DNA of 64,000 nt, taken from Selaginella moellendorffii. Its lineage: Eukaryota > Streptophyta > Lycopodiopsida > Selaginellales > Selaginellaceae. Where the stretch lies: NCBI RefSeq assembly GCF_000143415.4, contig NW_003314262.1:149496-213495 (forward strand), read 5' to 3'. Below are positions 55,611-64,000 of this stretch, one piece after another. The number at the start of each line of letters is the position of its first letter. Position 1 is the first letter of the stretch. The notes under the pieces are model-generated. The model was not told where the DNA came from. It made no database searches and was given only the letters and a program-made list of their open reading frames with translations. Both the position numbers and the translations under genes were made by a program.

Positions 55611-57351
55611 TCCATCCAACTCGGGAGTTTTCGAGGTCGTAAACCACCAGCTTGTCTTTGAGGACGATTTCTACACACGAGAGTTTCATGGGAAGAAAAA
55701 GGATGCTTCTGTGATTTACCTCCCAAGACAGTGAGATCGCCAGACGATTGCCATACGTAGCAGTAGACGTGAATTTTCTGTTCGATTGTCAAAGTCATGA
55801 GCGCTTTCTTTGCTGTTGAAAATCGCTAATTTATTTTTCTTTTCGTTTTCACGCACCTGGTTTGTGGTGACAGGTGCCAAGTAGTTTTCAGGGGTCAAGC
55901 TCATGGACGCTCCACCTTGGAAGAAAAGAGTGATGTTTGGAAAAGACGAACCGAGGCTGGAACAAAGTAAGAAAAATCCGATTTTGTTTTTCAAGTACCT
56001 GGTTCTAACATGGAAGCACCGAGTTTCGTTGATGTCAGACGCTACTGTAGCGCTGGTTAAGTTTAAGATCTGCTTTAAGAAAAAAAAACACTCTAGCGAA
56101 GAAAAAACATGGAAAAGGGAGCTTACGGTCTGGAAAAGAAGATTATTCGCTGCAGTCGAAAGTGTCGCAAATGTTGTGCCGCTGTCAAAAATGACTCCGT
56201 GAGTCCCGCTAGTGTTCCTGGTGTATAAAAAATCCTTTGTGTCGATCGGGAGGATCTTAGCGTTGACAGAAATGCCGAGTAGAATCACGCTGTAATAGCC
56301 TCTGATTTCCAAAATCACGAACTTGTGTCAAGCAAGCAGAAAGGGAAAAAAGGAGACAAATTGAAAGCTCAAAACTTACGAGGTGTTCAGGAGAGGAGTG
56401 TAAACCATTCCTAGCTCTGGAGGAGATTCTCCAAGCGCAAGAACTCCACCACCATCTCTCTCTCCGCTTAAGCAATGCGAGAAAATTTTGGTGAGATTCC
56501 TCTGAGCTGCAATCTGGGACGGTGCGGCCAGCGGAAGCGGTCCAAATCCCATAACCCCATCACCTGGCCAGCTACCAGAGATATAATTCGCACACCTGAA
56601 GAACACCGCTTGCGAAAAGGCCTGGAGCTATCAAAAACGTACCCGAGAAAAATCTGGGAAGTTTTATCACCCCTGCCTTGATCTCGCAAAACCAAGCTGA
56701 TATTATCCCTCACAAACGCACCTGAGGAGGACGAGTTGTCTCCATAGCCAATCTCGAAAGAGCAAACGCTGTTCACGCTTTTATTCTGGCACTGGTGTGG
56801 ATCACAAAGAGGGTCCGAGCATCTCGACCAAGCAAGAGTGGACGAAGAATTCGTGTCGAAAAGTGTTTGAGAGGGCTGGGGAGCAGAGAAAAAAAAAATC
56901 GTCAATAAGTTCAAAGTTTGACAATATCTTACGCTGGAATCATCTTCCGGATTCAAGCAGGACTGACAAGGCTTACACTTGACCCAGAAGATGTTGCTCC
57001 CCGTGTCCACTATAACTTTCAGCTTCTGGAATGGACTTCCCAGTTCCACTTCCGTGTAGTAAAGTCTGCACGAAGAAACACGGTACAAGCTCAAAGCCCA
57101 AGAAGAAGCGAAAAGAAAGCTTTTTACCCAAATTCCGAATAGCCTCCTTCCAGTCCAAACTCGACACTAGCAAGAGACCTCCCTCGTCTCATATTCTGCT
57201 CGACAAGCCTTTTAAAATGGTCCTCGCTAATCCCTCTGGAAGCTGGATTGTGATGCTCGAAAAATCTGTGTTTGAGCTGGAAAACCGCTGCTCCATCTAC
57301 GCGCAACAGCTGAAGAACCGTGAGAGAAAGCAACACAACTGCGAAATCCAT
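55579..57351 (-). CDS. A1-family (pepsin-like) aspartic protease, about 9 exons
   Basis: Secreted or membrane-system aspartic protease. Exon 1 gives a signal peptide (MDFAVVLLSLTVLQLLRVDG) and a prosegment. Exon 2 carries the first active-site loop, VIVDTGSNIFWVKC. Exon 3 has FDTNSSSTLAWSRCSDPLC and the flap-region motif FEIGYGDNSSSSG. Exon 4 has GVMGFGPLPLAAPSQIA. Exon 5 has the second active site, HGVIFDSGTTFATLS. A later exon has FPNITLFFQGGASMSLTPENYL, and the last two supply CYVWQSSGDLTVLG and EIVLKDKLVVYDLENSRVGWKK. The stop is at 55579-55581. Both catalytic Asp are present. The small exon near 56000-56070 and exact borders are less certain. Substrate unknown. Confidence 0.88.
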
Positions 57352-57617
57352 CGAACGAAAACAAGAGTGAGGAGATCGCTTACCTGAGAAAATGCCTTAA
57401 AGTTGAGGCTGTATCTCTTACGAACCAAGTCCGACAGACTCGGTCTAGCGAAGATGATTTCTTCAAGCCTGTTTCATAGCCATCTAGTAGAGGAAGTTAG
57501 TCGCAAACTCGACAAAAGCAGTGAAAAAGAAAAGGAAAGCTATGAATAAAAGAACTGCTTTACAAAACTGATATCGCTAGCTTCGCCGCAGGAAAAAGAA
57601 TTGTTAGAAGACCACTT

Positions 57618-59576
57618 TCAGTTGTCCGACTCGAAGAGCATGGGGTCGTAGCCCATAATCTCCTGGAGGTAAGCTATGTCTGTCAAGGACGACGATCTCT
57701 TTGGGATGTCTTCCAGGGAAGCCGTGTCCATGCCAACCTCCGGAAGCTCCCCCAGGTTCCAAAGTTCTTGGATGTTTTCGTGCTCTCCAGCAGTGACAGC
57801 AACTGTGGTGGTAGCGGCAACCGGTGAGGACGAAGATGGTGGCGGCGGCGGCGGCGGTGGTGTGGACGACGAAGATGAATGCAGCGATGATGATTCTGCT
57901 GCTGTCACCGCCATGCTGCTTCCCAGCGACATTCTGAGCAATCGCCTGTCAGTGTCGAGGCTCGACGGCGATGGCTCTTGCTGGCTCGCCGTTGTTGCTA
58001 GCTGCAGCGGAGGAGCTGCGAGTGGCTCGGACTTCACTGGGCAAGCGACTCCAAATCTCGGAGTCGTCCACTGGCTCGGAGAAGTGAGCGAAGCAGCCGG
58101 TCTCAAGAGGTTGAAACCGGTAGTGGAGGGCCTCGACGGCGAGAGCGTGAGGCGAGAGGCACTCATTTCTTCGAGTCGAGAAGCGAGAGACGGTGGAGTG
58201 GAATGGATCCCCGAGCTCGGGAGCGTGAGTGACGCTGCTACCGCCGCTGCTGATTGTCCGGGATTCATCGAGAAGAGAAGCGGTCTGGCGGAGAGCCCCG
58301 ATCTCATCCAGAAGCTGTTGTTTTGCGCGTTCTGGCATGAGTGCTCGCCGATGTAAGTCACCTGGTACATGGATGGCTCGTCTTCGCACTTCTGGACGTA
58401 CTTGGTCGCTTGGCAGCCAAGTTCCTTTTGGTGAGTGCAACGGTAATAGCTCCTGGAAGAGAGAGAATATGAATCACACGTTAGAAGGGAATTCTCGATT
58501 CTCGACTGAGACGAGCTAGCGCTGCCTGAACAACCTCCTGAAAGAACTATCGCAAGAAAACTGACATGCAAAGACTGTATCAAAGGAAACGATGAGACAT
58601 CACAATCGATAGCTATCGGAGTGAAGATACGCAAAATCTCAAAGCTTGGAATCCAAAGAAACCGAGGAGAGTCAGTACGAATCAAGAAGGAAATCCTCGC
58701 AGAACAGTGAGAAATCATCCAAGAAAACGAGGTCTCTCCACCGCATCGCGAGAGCTACGCGGCATTGAGCGAGCTACTTACTGGTGCTAGATCGAGATCG
58801 AGGATCGTACCTGGGAAACTTGGAATTGAGGATATCCTTTTGCCCGTACTTGCGCCAGGTGAATCCATCGTCGGCCGGAGCTTCGCTCCCATGCTCGTTG
58901 CTGTTGGCGCGCTGCTTCACCACGCGCTTGGGCAAGCACTTCCTGGTAGAGGAGAAATGGAGAAATAAGAACCCTAAACCACAAAAAGAAACAAACCGGC
59001 TCACCTCTTCCTCCCAATCCCAGAAGCTGGGAATTCGTCCATGGCGCCGCCGCCTTCCGCCGCTCCATCCAGCGCCGCCGTGCACGGCGGATTGTTTGGC
59101 GATCCTTCCGGTGTGGTGGAAGGCGTCAATGCCGGGCTACTGCTGCTCGTGGTGTGAGGGCTCGAGAGCGCTAGATTTGGGGGCGAGTGTGGCGGCGTTG
59201 AAGCTCGGATTGGGCTGCAAGTCATTGGCGAGGACGACGCGGTGGAGCTGCTGGGCACTGTGGGCAGCTCTAACGAGGGCCGGATGAGAAGAGAAGGAGC
59301 TGTAGTGGGGATCGTGATCGCCGCCGCGGCGGCGGCGGCTGTAATTGCTTGCGTGGGATCGCCTCGGTTGAGCTGCGCGATGACGTTGGCGAAGGTGGAG
59401 ATGATCGCGGTGGCGTCAAAGATGAGCGTGGGGTAGAATGCTGGGGATTGGATCAAGGAATGGAGCTTCTGCTCGAATTGGCGGACTTGCGCACACCCTT
59501 TGCTCACCTCCGATTTGAGAAGCTGCTGGTAGCTCGAGGACGAGCTCGATTGCTCTTGGTTTTGCTGCTGATCCAT
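57618..59576 (-). CDS. WRKY transcription factor, group III, 512 aa
   Basis: Nuclear DNA-binding factor that recognises W-boxes (TTGAC[C/T]). Exons 59576-59005, 58942-58811 and 58452-57618 stay in frame. Exon 1 is a Gln/Ser-rich start, then a leucine-containing segment (CAQVRQFEQKLHSLIQS) and a Ser/Pro/Thr-rich linker. Exon 2 has the basic KCLPKRVVKQR and the heptad WRKYGQKDIL. Exon 3 completes the zinc finger SYYRCTHQKELGCQATKY..HSC. Its spacing C-X7-C-X23-H-X-C is diagnostic of group III, and the intron between FPR and SYYR is the standard WRKY-domain position. The Ser/Pro-rich C-terminus ends in an acidic stretch. A dense W-box cluster lies upstream, suggesting regulation by WRKY proteins. 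Confidence 0.94.
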
Positions 59577-59966
59577 CTCTCAGTCTCTCATCGATCGACC
59601 AATGATCGACTTCTCTCTCTTCTAGCAGAGGCGGAATCACATTCCCACCAAGAAAAAGCCAAGAAAACCTCTCCTTTGTTTGGTTTCTCCAGCGAACTAG
59701 CTCGGATTCATCTTCCTCGCATCCTGGAAACACGGCATTCTTTGTCTTTCACGATCATCAAAATCCCTCTTTTATCAGCTCTATGCTTGTCTGTCGATAA
59801 ATCTCGATCGATCACTCCTTTATCTCACAGATCGTTGGAAATTGGAATCCATTCCATGCATCTATACGCGCTCAAGCGAAGAATTCACAGAGCTTGGAAC
59901 GTTGACAAGAAGGAAAAAGGACTCCGCGGCCGTCTAAAATCCACTCTTTGGGGTTTTCCAGTCCAC

Positions 59967-60161
59967 AGTCAACACATTTGAAAATTCCAGAAGAATCTGT
60001 GTGCTTAATCTCTGCAGCCACCGGGTGTTTGACCGAGTTTGACCCATGTACCCCGCGCACGAGCTCTTTGCCCCGGTCAAACGATTTTCCTTGACCGCCC
60101 TCTTTGACCCGCGGAGCTCCTGACCAGAGTTGACTGAGCTTTTCCCAGCGGCGGCTTGACC
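59967..60161. promoter_or_regulatory. Cluster of eight W-boxes
   Basis: TTGAC[C/T] occurs on the plus strand at 60029, 60039, 60091, 60104, 60130 and 60156, and on the minus strand at 59967-59972 and 60075-60080. It lies between the divergent WRKY gene (start 59576) and the VOC gene (start 60437). These are the sites WRKY proteins bind, so auto- or cross-regulation is likely. Confidence 0.75.
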
Positions 60162-60436
60162 GAGCCCAGATTTGATCCATCCAACGGCCCACGCCGCTCG
60201 ACCGTCGGATGCGGGTGACCTGTTCAAATGGCGGATTAGAGCTAGAAATTCCGCGAGGAAAGTTCGTTGAAACGGTTGAAGGATTGTATCTTTCGGCATT
60301 AAAGTGGTCATGGATTCTTGTAATAAATTTTAGTGTGATTGTCTCCGAAAAGGGCGCAGGTGGAAATCGTCTCAAACCGTTAAAGCCCTAAACGAATATC
60401 CTAAATGGGGAAAAGATACTTTTAGGGTTCTCAACT

Positions 60437-60915
60437 ATGGCGACCGCAGTGAGGCATCTGGTCCAGCTCCACGCCGACGTTCCCAAGGCCGCGAAGCTCT
60501 ACTCCAATGCGCTCGGATTCACCGTCGCCGTCTGCACGGAGCGATGGGCGGAGCTCACCTGCGGCGATTTCAAGATCGCGATGATGCAAGCGCCGAGGTA
60601 TGCGCGATGGGATTGTAGATCCTGTGCTAGAACTGATCCAAGCTAGCAGATCTTGTGTGCTGCAGTGATACAAAGCCAGCGAAGAACTACTCGTCTTTCA
60701 TCTCCGTTAGCGTGCCCGACATTGATGACACTGTGGTCAAGCTTATTTCCATGGGCGCCGAGCTCGATGGTCCTATAAAATACCAGGCTCATGGAAAGGT
60801 GGAAATCTTTGCTTGCATTGAGAGACCTTGTCAATAACAATGGTTTTTGTTCCAGGTTGCAGCGCTTAGATGCCTGGATGGTCACATGATCGGGCTGTAT
60901 GAATCCAGTTCTTGA
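60437..60915 (+). CDS. Small VOC-fold (glyoxalase/bleomycin-resistance-like) protein, 117 aa
   Basis: Three exons, 60437-60597, 60666-60798 and 60856-60915, in frame. The product has the single-module vicinal-oxygen-chelate pattern: HLVQLHADVPKAAKLYSNALGF at the start, then a strand reading WAELTCGDFKIAMM, then FISVSVPDIDDTVVKLISMG, and an end LRCLDGHMIGLYESS. Potential metal ligands are His (HLVQ), Glu (AELT) and the final Glu (GLYES). One module alone would need to dimerise. The substrate is unknown; it need not be a glyoxalase. The stop is 75 bp before the next PPR gene. Confidence 0.8.
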
Positions 60916-60992
60916 ACAATTTGATTAAGTTGCAAGGTGATTGATTTGATGTATAAATTCTTACGTTCTTCTTAGGCCTTGATAAACATCAA

Positions 60993-62693
60993 ATGCAAAC
61001 TATGGCTGATCCTTCATCGTCTTATCAATTGCTCACTGCCTCCATACGAAACTCCCAGCTCCACGAAGCCAAGCTCTTGTTTGATTCGCTCCAATCGACC
61101 ACGCTCGTTCTGTGGACCGTCCTGATGGATGCGTATGCGAAGAAGGGGGACGTCTCTGCGGCTAAGAGAATGTTTGACGGGCTACCTTTGCGGGATCTGG
61201 TGTCGTGGACGTGCTTTCTTTCAGCATATGCCCGTAATGGGCATCTGCAGCAAGCAAGAGACTTGTTCCTTGAGATGCCCGAAAGGAATCTAGTCTCCTG
61301 GAACTCTTTGCTTTCGGCATATGCCGAAGGTGGGAACCTCCAAGATGCTGAGAGCATTTTTCATGAGATGCCCGAGCATAATGTGGTCTCGTGGACTTGC
61401 ATACTCACAGTATATGCCCACAATGGGCATATTACACAAGTAGAGCGAATATTTCATTCTATGCCTGAGAGAAATTTGGTATCATGGAGCTCAATGCTGG
61501 CAGCGTACACGCTCCACAAGATACTTGACCATGCAATTCAAGTGTTTAACGAGATGCCAGAGAGGAATCTAGTGTCTTGGAATGCAATGCTTTCGGGATA
61601 TGCCAGAGCCGGAGAAATTGCCCGGGCCAAGGATCTCTTCGACCAGATTCCGGAACGGAATTGGGACACGTGGACGGTGATGCTCGACTGCTACATTCAG
61701 AGCGGAGATCTAACGGCCGCAGAGATATTCCACCGCAGAATGCCAGTTCGCCACCTTGCATCTCACACGTCGTTGGTGGCGGCTTTTGTGGACCATGGCC
61801 TGGTCTCTCTAGCGAAAACTGTGTTTGACCAAGCTCCACGGTTGGATCTCATCCTGTGGACGGCCATGATTGCTGGATTTGCTCAAACGGGACAGATCAG
61901 CGACGCAAAGAGAATGTTCGATGAGATTCCCGAGAGTGATCTAGTATCCTGGAGCTCAATGCTGGCAGTATATTCCCAGAATGGTCGTTTGGAGGAGGCC
62001 CACAGTTTGTTTTCAAGGATGCCCGAGTGGAATCTGGTATCTTGGACAAGCTTGCTAGCAGCATATTCCCAAGAAGGGCATCTACAGCAAGCGAAGCAAA
62101 TCTTCTATCAGATGCCAGAGTGGCAAGTGGCCGCCTGGACGTGCATGTTCGTGGCATATGCCCAGAACGGGCATATTCGCCTTGCAAGGGACCTCTTCCA
62201 TTCCATGCCAGAGATTGACGTCATATCATGGGCCGCGATGCTGGCATCCCAGTGTGACAGTGCTACCGAATCTTCCCGTGCCCTGGAGATATTCCATGAG
62301 ATGCCAATGACAATGCCACCCAACCACGCTTGCTTCTCGTCCGTACTCATGGCCAGCATTCACAAGGGCGATGTGTACGGAGCCCGCGGCTACTTTGTTT
62401 CAATGGCCCAGGATTACGGCCTTAATCCTCTCAAAGCCCACTATTGCTCCATGATCGACGTCTTGGGCAGGGGCGGATACCTGGAATCTGCGGCGGAGCT
62501 GATCGACACGATGCCGTTCATGGCCGACGGCGTGGATTGGACGTGCTTCCTGGCGTCGTGTAGAAATCACAGCGACCTAAAACACGGTGGAGCCGCCGCT
62601 AAGTCGGCCATTGGCAAGGAGCCACGAAACTCCGCCGCGTACGTGCTGCTCGCAAACGCCTGTAACCCTAAATTCAAACGCGACGACCGTTGA
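60993..62693 (+). CDS. PPR protein made mainly of S-type motifs, 566 aa
   Basis: Single exon. A second Met (61002) is an equally good start. About a dozen tandem motifs of 31 residues follow the pattern M-P-E-x-N-L-V-S-W-x-x-x-L-x-A-Y-x-x-x-G-x-x-x-x-A, from about residue 30 to 440. Then come a longer motif pair (CFSSVLMASIHKGDV; HYCSMIDVLGRGGYL) and the start of an E-like region (VDWTCFLASCRNH). The frame ends NACNPKFKRDDR where other PLS proteins continue into E and DYW domains. The stop lies inside a short direct repeat. It probably binds organellar RNA; without a DYW domain it would need a partner for editing. Confidence 0.9.
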   Translation: MQTMADPSSSYQLLTASIRNSQLHEAKLLFDSLQSTTLVLWTVLMDAYAKKGDVSAAKRMFDGLPLRDLVSWTCFLSAYARNGHLQQARDLFLEMPERNLVSWNSLLSAYAEGGNLQDAESIFHEMPEHNVVSWTCILTVYAHNGHITQVERIFHSMPERNLVSWSSMLAAYTLHKILDHAIQVFNEMPERNLVSWNAMLSGYARAGEIARAKDLFDQIPERNWDTWTVMLDCYIQSGDLTAAEIFHRRMPVRHLASHTSLVAAFVDHGLVSLAKTVFDQAPRLDLILWTAMIAGFAQTGQISDAKRMFDEIPESDLVSWSSMLAVYSQNGRLEEAHSLFSRMPEWNLVSWTSLLAAYSQEGHLQQAKQIFYQMPEWQVAAWTCMFVAYAQNGHIRLARDLFHSMPEIDVISWAAMLASQCDSATESSRALEIFHEMPMTMPPNHACFSSVLMASIHKGDVYGARGYFVSMAQDYGLNPLKAHYCSMIDVLGRGGYLESAAELIDTMPFMADGVDWTCFLASCRNHSDLKHGGAAAKSAIGKEPRNSAAYVLLANACNPKFKRDDR

Positions 62694-62810
62694 TTAGGTC
62701 AGGTGGTGTTTTGCCGTTAGATTCAACATAGACCGTTGATTAGGTCAGGGATCGTAGGGTTTGTTTTGCCGTTAGATTTCAAACATTCAACGTAGACCGT
62801 TGATCCGCAC
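62680..62810. repeat. Short direct repeats at the 3' end of the PPR gene
   Basis: GACCGTTGATTAGGTCAGG occurs at about 62684 and 62731, and a partial copy GACCGTTGATCC at about 62796. TTTTGCCGTTAGATT lies between the copies. The PPR stop codon (TGA in CGTTGA) is inside the first copy. Confidence 0.85.
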
Positions 62811-63455
62811 AATGTCGGACAATGAGAGGCCAACAAACTCCACCTACCCACTTTTCACAATTACGCGTGGTCGCTGACGTGGTGCCCACAGTCCACTACT
62901 TAAAGACGAAGCGATAGAAATTTTTTACTCCTCTCAAAGGAGGGGAGCGACGAGGAATCACACACGTAGTTACCTTATCTCGTCCGTACCACTGTCTAAT
63001 ATGATAGGTTGTTTGTTTGGTCAATCAAACAAGAGAGACCATATGGAAGTGTAGACTATTTCCTCTCAACCGCTTCCAAGTCCCATTCACGTGAACTGGC
63101 AAGCCCATCCCCCGCCAGATTTGTGACACGTATGCGCGCCAGCTGTCTCCTGGACCGGCCGGTCGTTATATAAATCCGCCGGCGAATAAAGTCGACGCGG
63201 ACTACACCGTTGGATCGGCGTTGCCCTCCTTAACGGCCTCCAACGGCCCAAAACCAACAAAGGCGGACCACCTGGCCCAAAACTGACGGCCACGATTGTT
63301 GGTACGGAACGGCCCATCCGTCGTCCATTTTAAGCTATGGTAGTTGGGCCGAGCGAAGAACCCTAAAGCTCGCGAGAGCTGCGCGAGCTGCGAGAGAGTG
63401 GAGGGGGGAGGCGGGTGGGCGATCGACGAAACTGCCTGCATTTTGTGATTGGGTG
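62811..63455 (+). promoter_or_regulatory. Intergenic region and MYB promoter
   Basis: Holds a TATA box TATATAAA at 63167-63174, about 280 bp before the MYB start, which fits a leader of roughly 250 bp. No gene is seen on either strand. Confidence 0.55.
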
Positions 63456-64000
63456 ATGGAATCGGCGGTGGATCGATCCATCGACAAGGTCAGGGGGCCG
63501 TGGAGCCCGGAGGAGGACGCCAATCTCCAGAAGCTCATCCAGAAGTATGGGGCGAGGAACTGGTCGCTCATCAGCAAGGGGGTTCCCGGGCGATCGGGCA
63601 AATCGTGCCGGCTGCGCTGGTGCAATCAGCTGAGCCCCCAGGTGGAGCACAAGCCCTTTTCTTGCGCCGAGGACGCGATCATCATCGAGGCGCACGCGCA
63701 GCACGGCAACAAGTGGGCGACGATCGCGCGGCTCCTCCCCGGCCGCACCGACAATGCGATCAAAAACCACTGGAATTCGACGCTGCGCCGGCGATCGCTC
63801 CACCAGCAGCAGATCCAGCACGAGGACGACGAGCACGAGGAAGACCGCCGCCCCGATCGCAGCGAGGAGGAGGAGGAGGAGGAAGAAGAGGACGAGGCAG
63901 GCGTGGCCACTCCCGCGATTTCTAGCAGGAAGCGCGCAAGCGTCGACGCGGCGGCGGAGGATGGATCATCCAAGCGGCCCAACCTCATTTCCTTCGACAT
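63456..64000 (+). CDS. R2R3-MYB transcription factor (AtMYB44/70/73/77-like), 3' end beyond window
   Basis: The start at 63456 gives [22 protein letters not shown]2 and R3 repeats cover about residues 12-112: the Trp series [46 protein letters not shown]. The sequence [10 protein letters not shown] in R2/R3 is characteristic of subgroup 22 proteins, which act in stress and hormone responses. An acidic Glu/Asp run (near residues 125-150) and a basic SSRKRAS stretch follow. The R2R3 domain is encoded without an intron, as is usual for this subgroup. The window ends inside the gene, at about codon 182. Confidence 0.93.
   Translation, partial: MESAVDRSIDKVRGPWSPEEDANLQKLIQKYGARNWSLISKGVPGRSGKSCRLRWCNQLSPQVEHKPFSCAEDAIIIEAHAQHGNKWATIARLLPGRTDNAIKNHWNSTLRRRSLHQQQIQHEDDEHEEDRRPDRSEEEEEEEEEDEAGVATPAISSRKRASVDAAAEDGSSKRPNLISFD

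Noticed and set aside
58453-58718. A 366-codon frame starting MISHCSARIS as the WRKY protein start
   Set aside because: This part is intron read-through; the WRKYGQK exon and the real N-terminus lie upstream at 58811-59576.

Overview
The window looks like nuclear DNA of a lycophyte, most likely Selaginella moellendorffii. This is inferred from the gene content: many intron-poor S-domain (G-type lectin) receptor kinases, DYW and other PLS-class PPR genes, very short introns (mostly 50-100 bp with clean GT/AG borders), and plant families such as NAT, ACA pumps, group III WRKY and R2R3-MYB. Nothing suggests a bacterium, organelle or virus. One 100-bp run of N (26314-26413) marks an assembly join.

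Layout. 1-1065: tandem-repeated non-coding DNA. 1066-3583 (-): a complete 14-exon nucleobase-ascorbate transporter. 4225-7680 (+): a decayed Ty3/gypsy-type element. 7355-11718 and 21937-26313: two arms of a long, nearly identical inverted repeat. Each arm carries an S-receptor kinase gene; the left copy is broken by a 5-bp deletion and the right copy is intact. Between them lies about 10 kb of AT-rich repeat DNA holding a gag fragment, an LTR with a primer-binding site, a miniature LTR element (TRIM) and a fold-back structure around a purine hexamer array. 26414-31900: fragments of a receptor kinase and a PPR gene, and solo-LTR-like repeats. 31912-33495: a chimera made from the 5' end of the DYW PPR gene (whose full copy is at 41-44.5 kb) joined to a rearranged piece of the transporter gene at 1-4 kb. 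33554-40990: a receptor-kinase cluster with two full genes, one membrane-anchored version lacking the kinase, and a tail fragment.

From 41149 the window is ordinary gene-dense DNA: an 1126-aa DYW PPR gene (+), a 13-exon STE24 CAAX protease (+), two tandem P2B Ca2+-ATPases (-), an A1 aspartic protease (-), a group III WRKY factor (-), a small VOC-fold protein (+), a second PPR protein (+) and the 5' part of an R2R3-MYB gene (+) running off the end.

How the genes relate. The left half is a surface-receptor cluster reshaped by transposons and local duplication. The right half mixes signalling genes (Ca2+ pumps, WRKY, MYB) with organelle RNA-processing and housekeeping genes. The items most worth a second look are: a Ca2+ pump whose gene model has no N-terminal calmodulin-binding autoinhibitory region; a gypsy-like element with an RNase H domain placed before the reverse transcriptase; the PPR/transporter chimera, which could make antisense RNA to the PPR gene; the TRIM; and a dense W-box cluster upstream of the WRKY gene.
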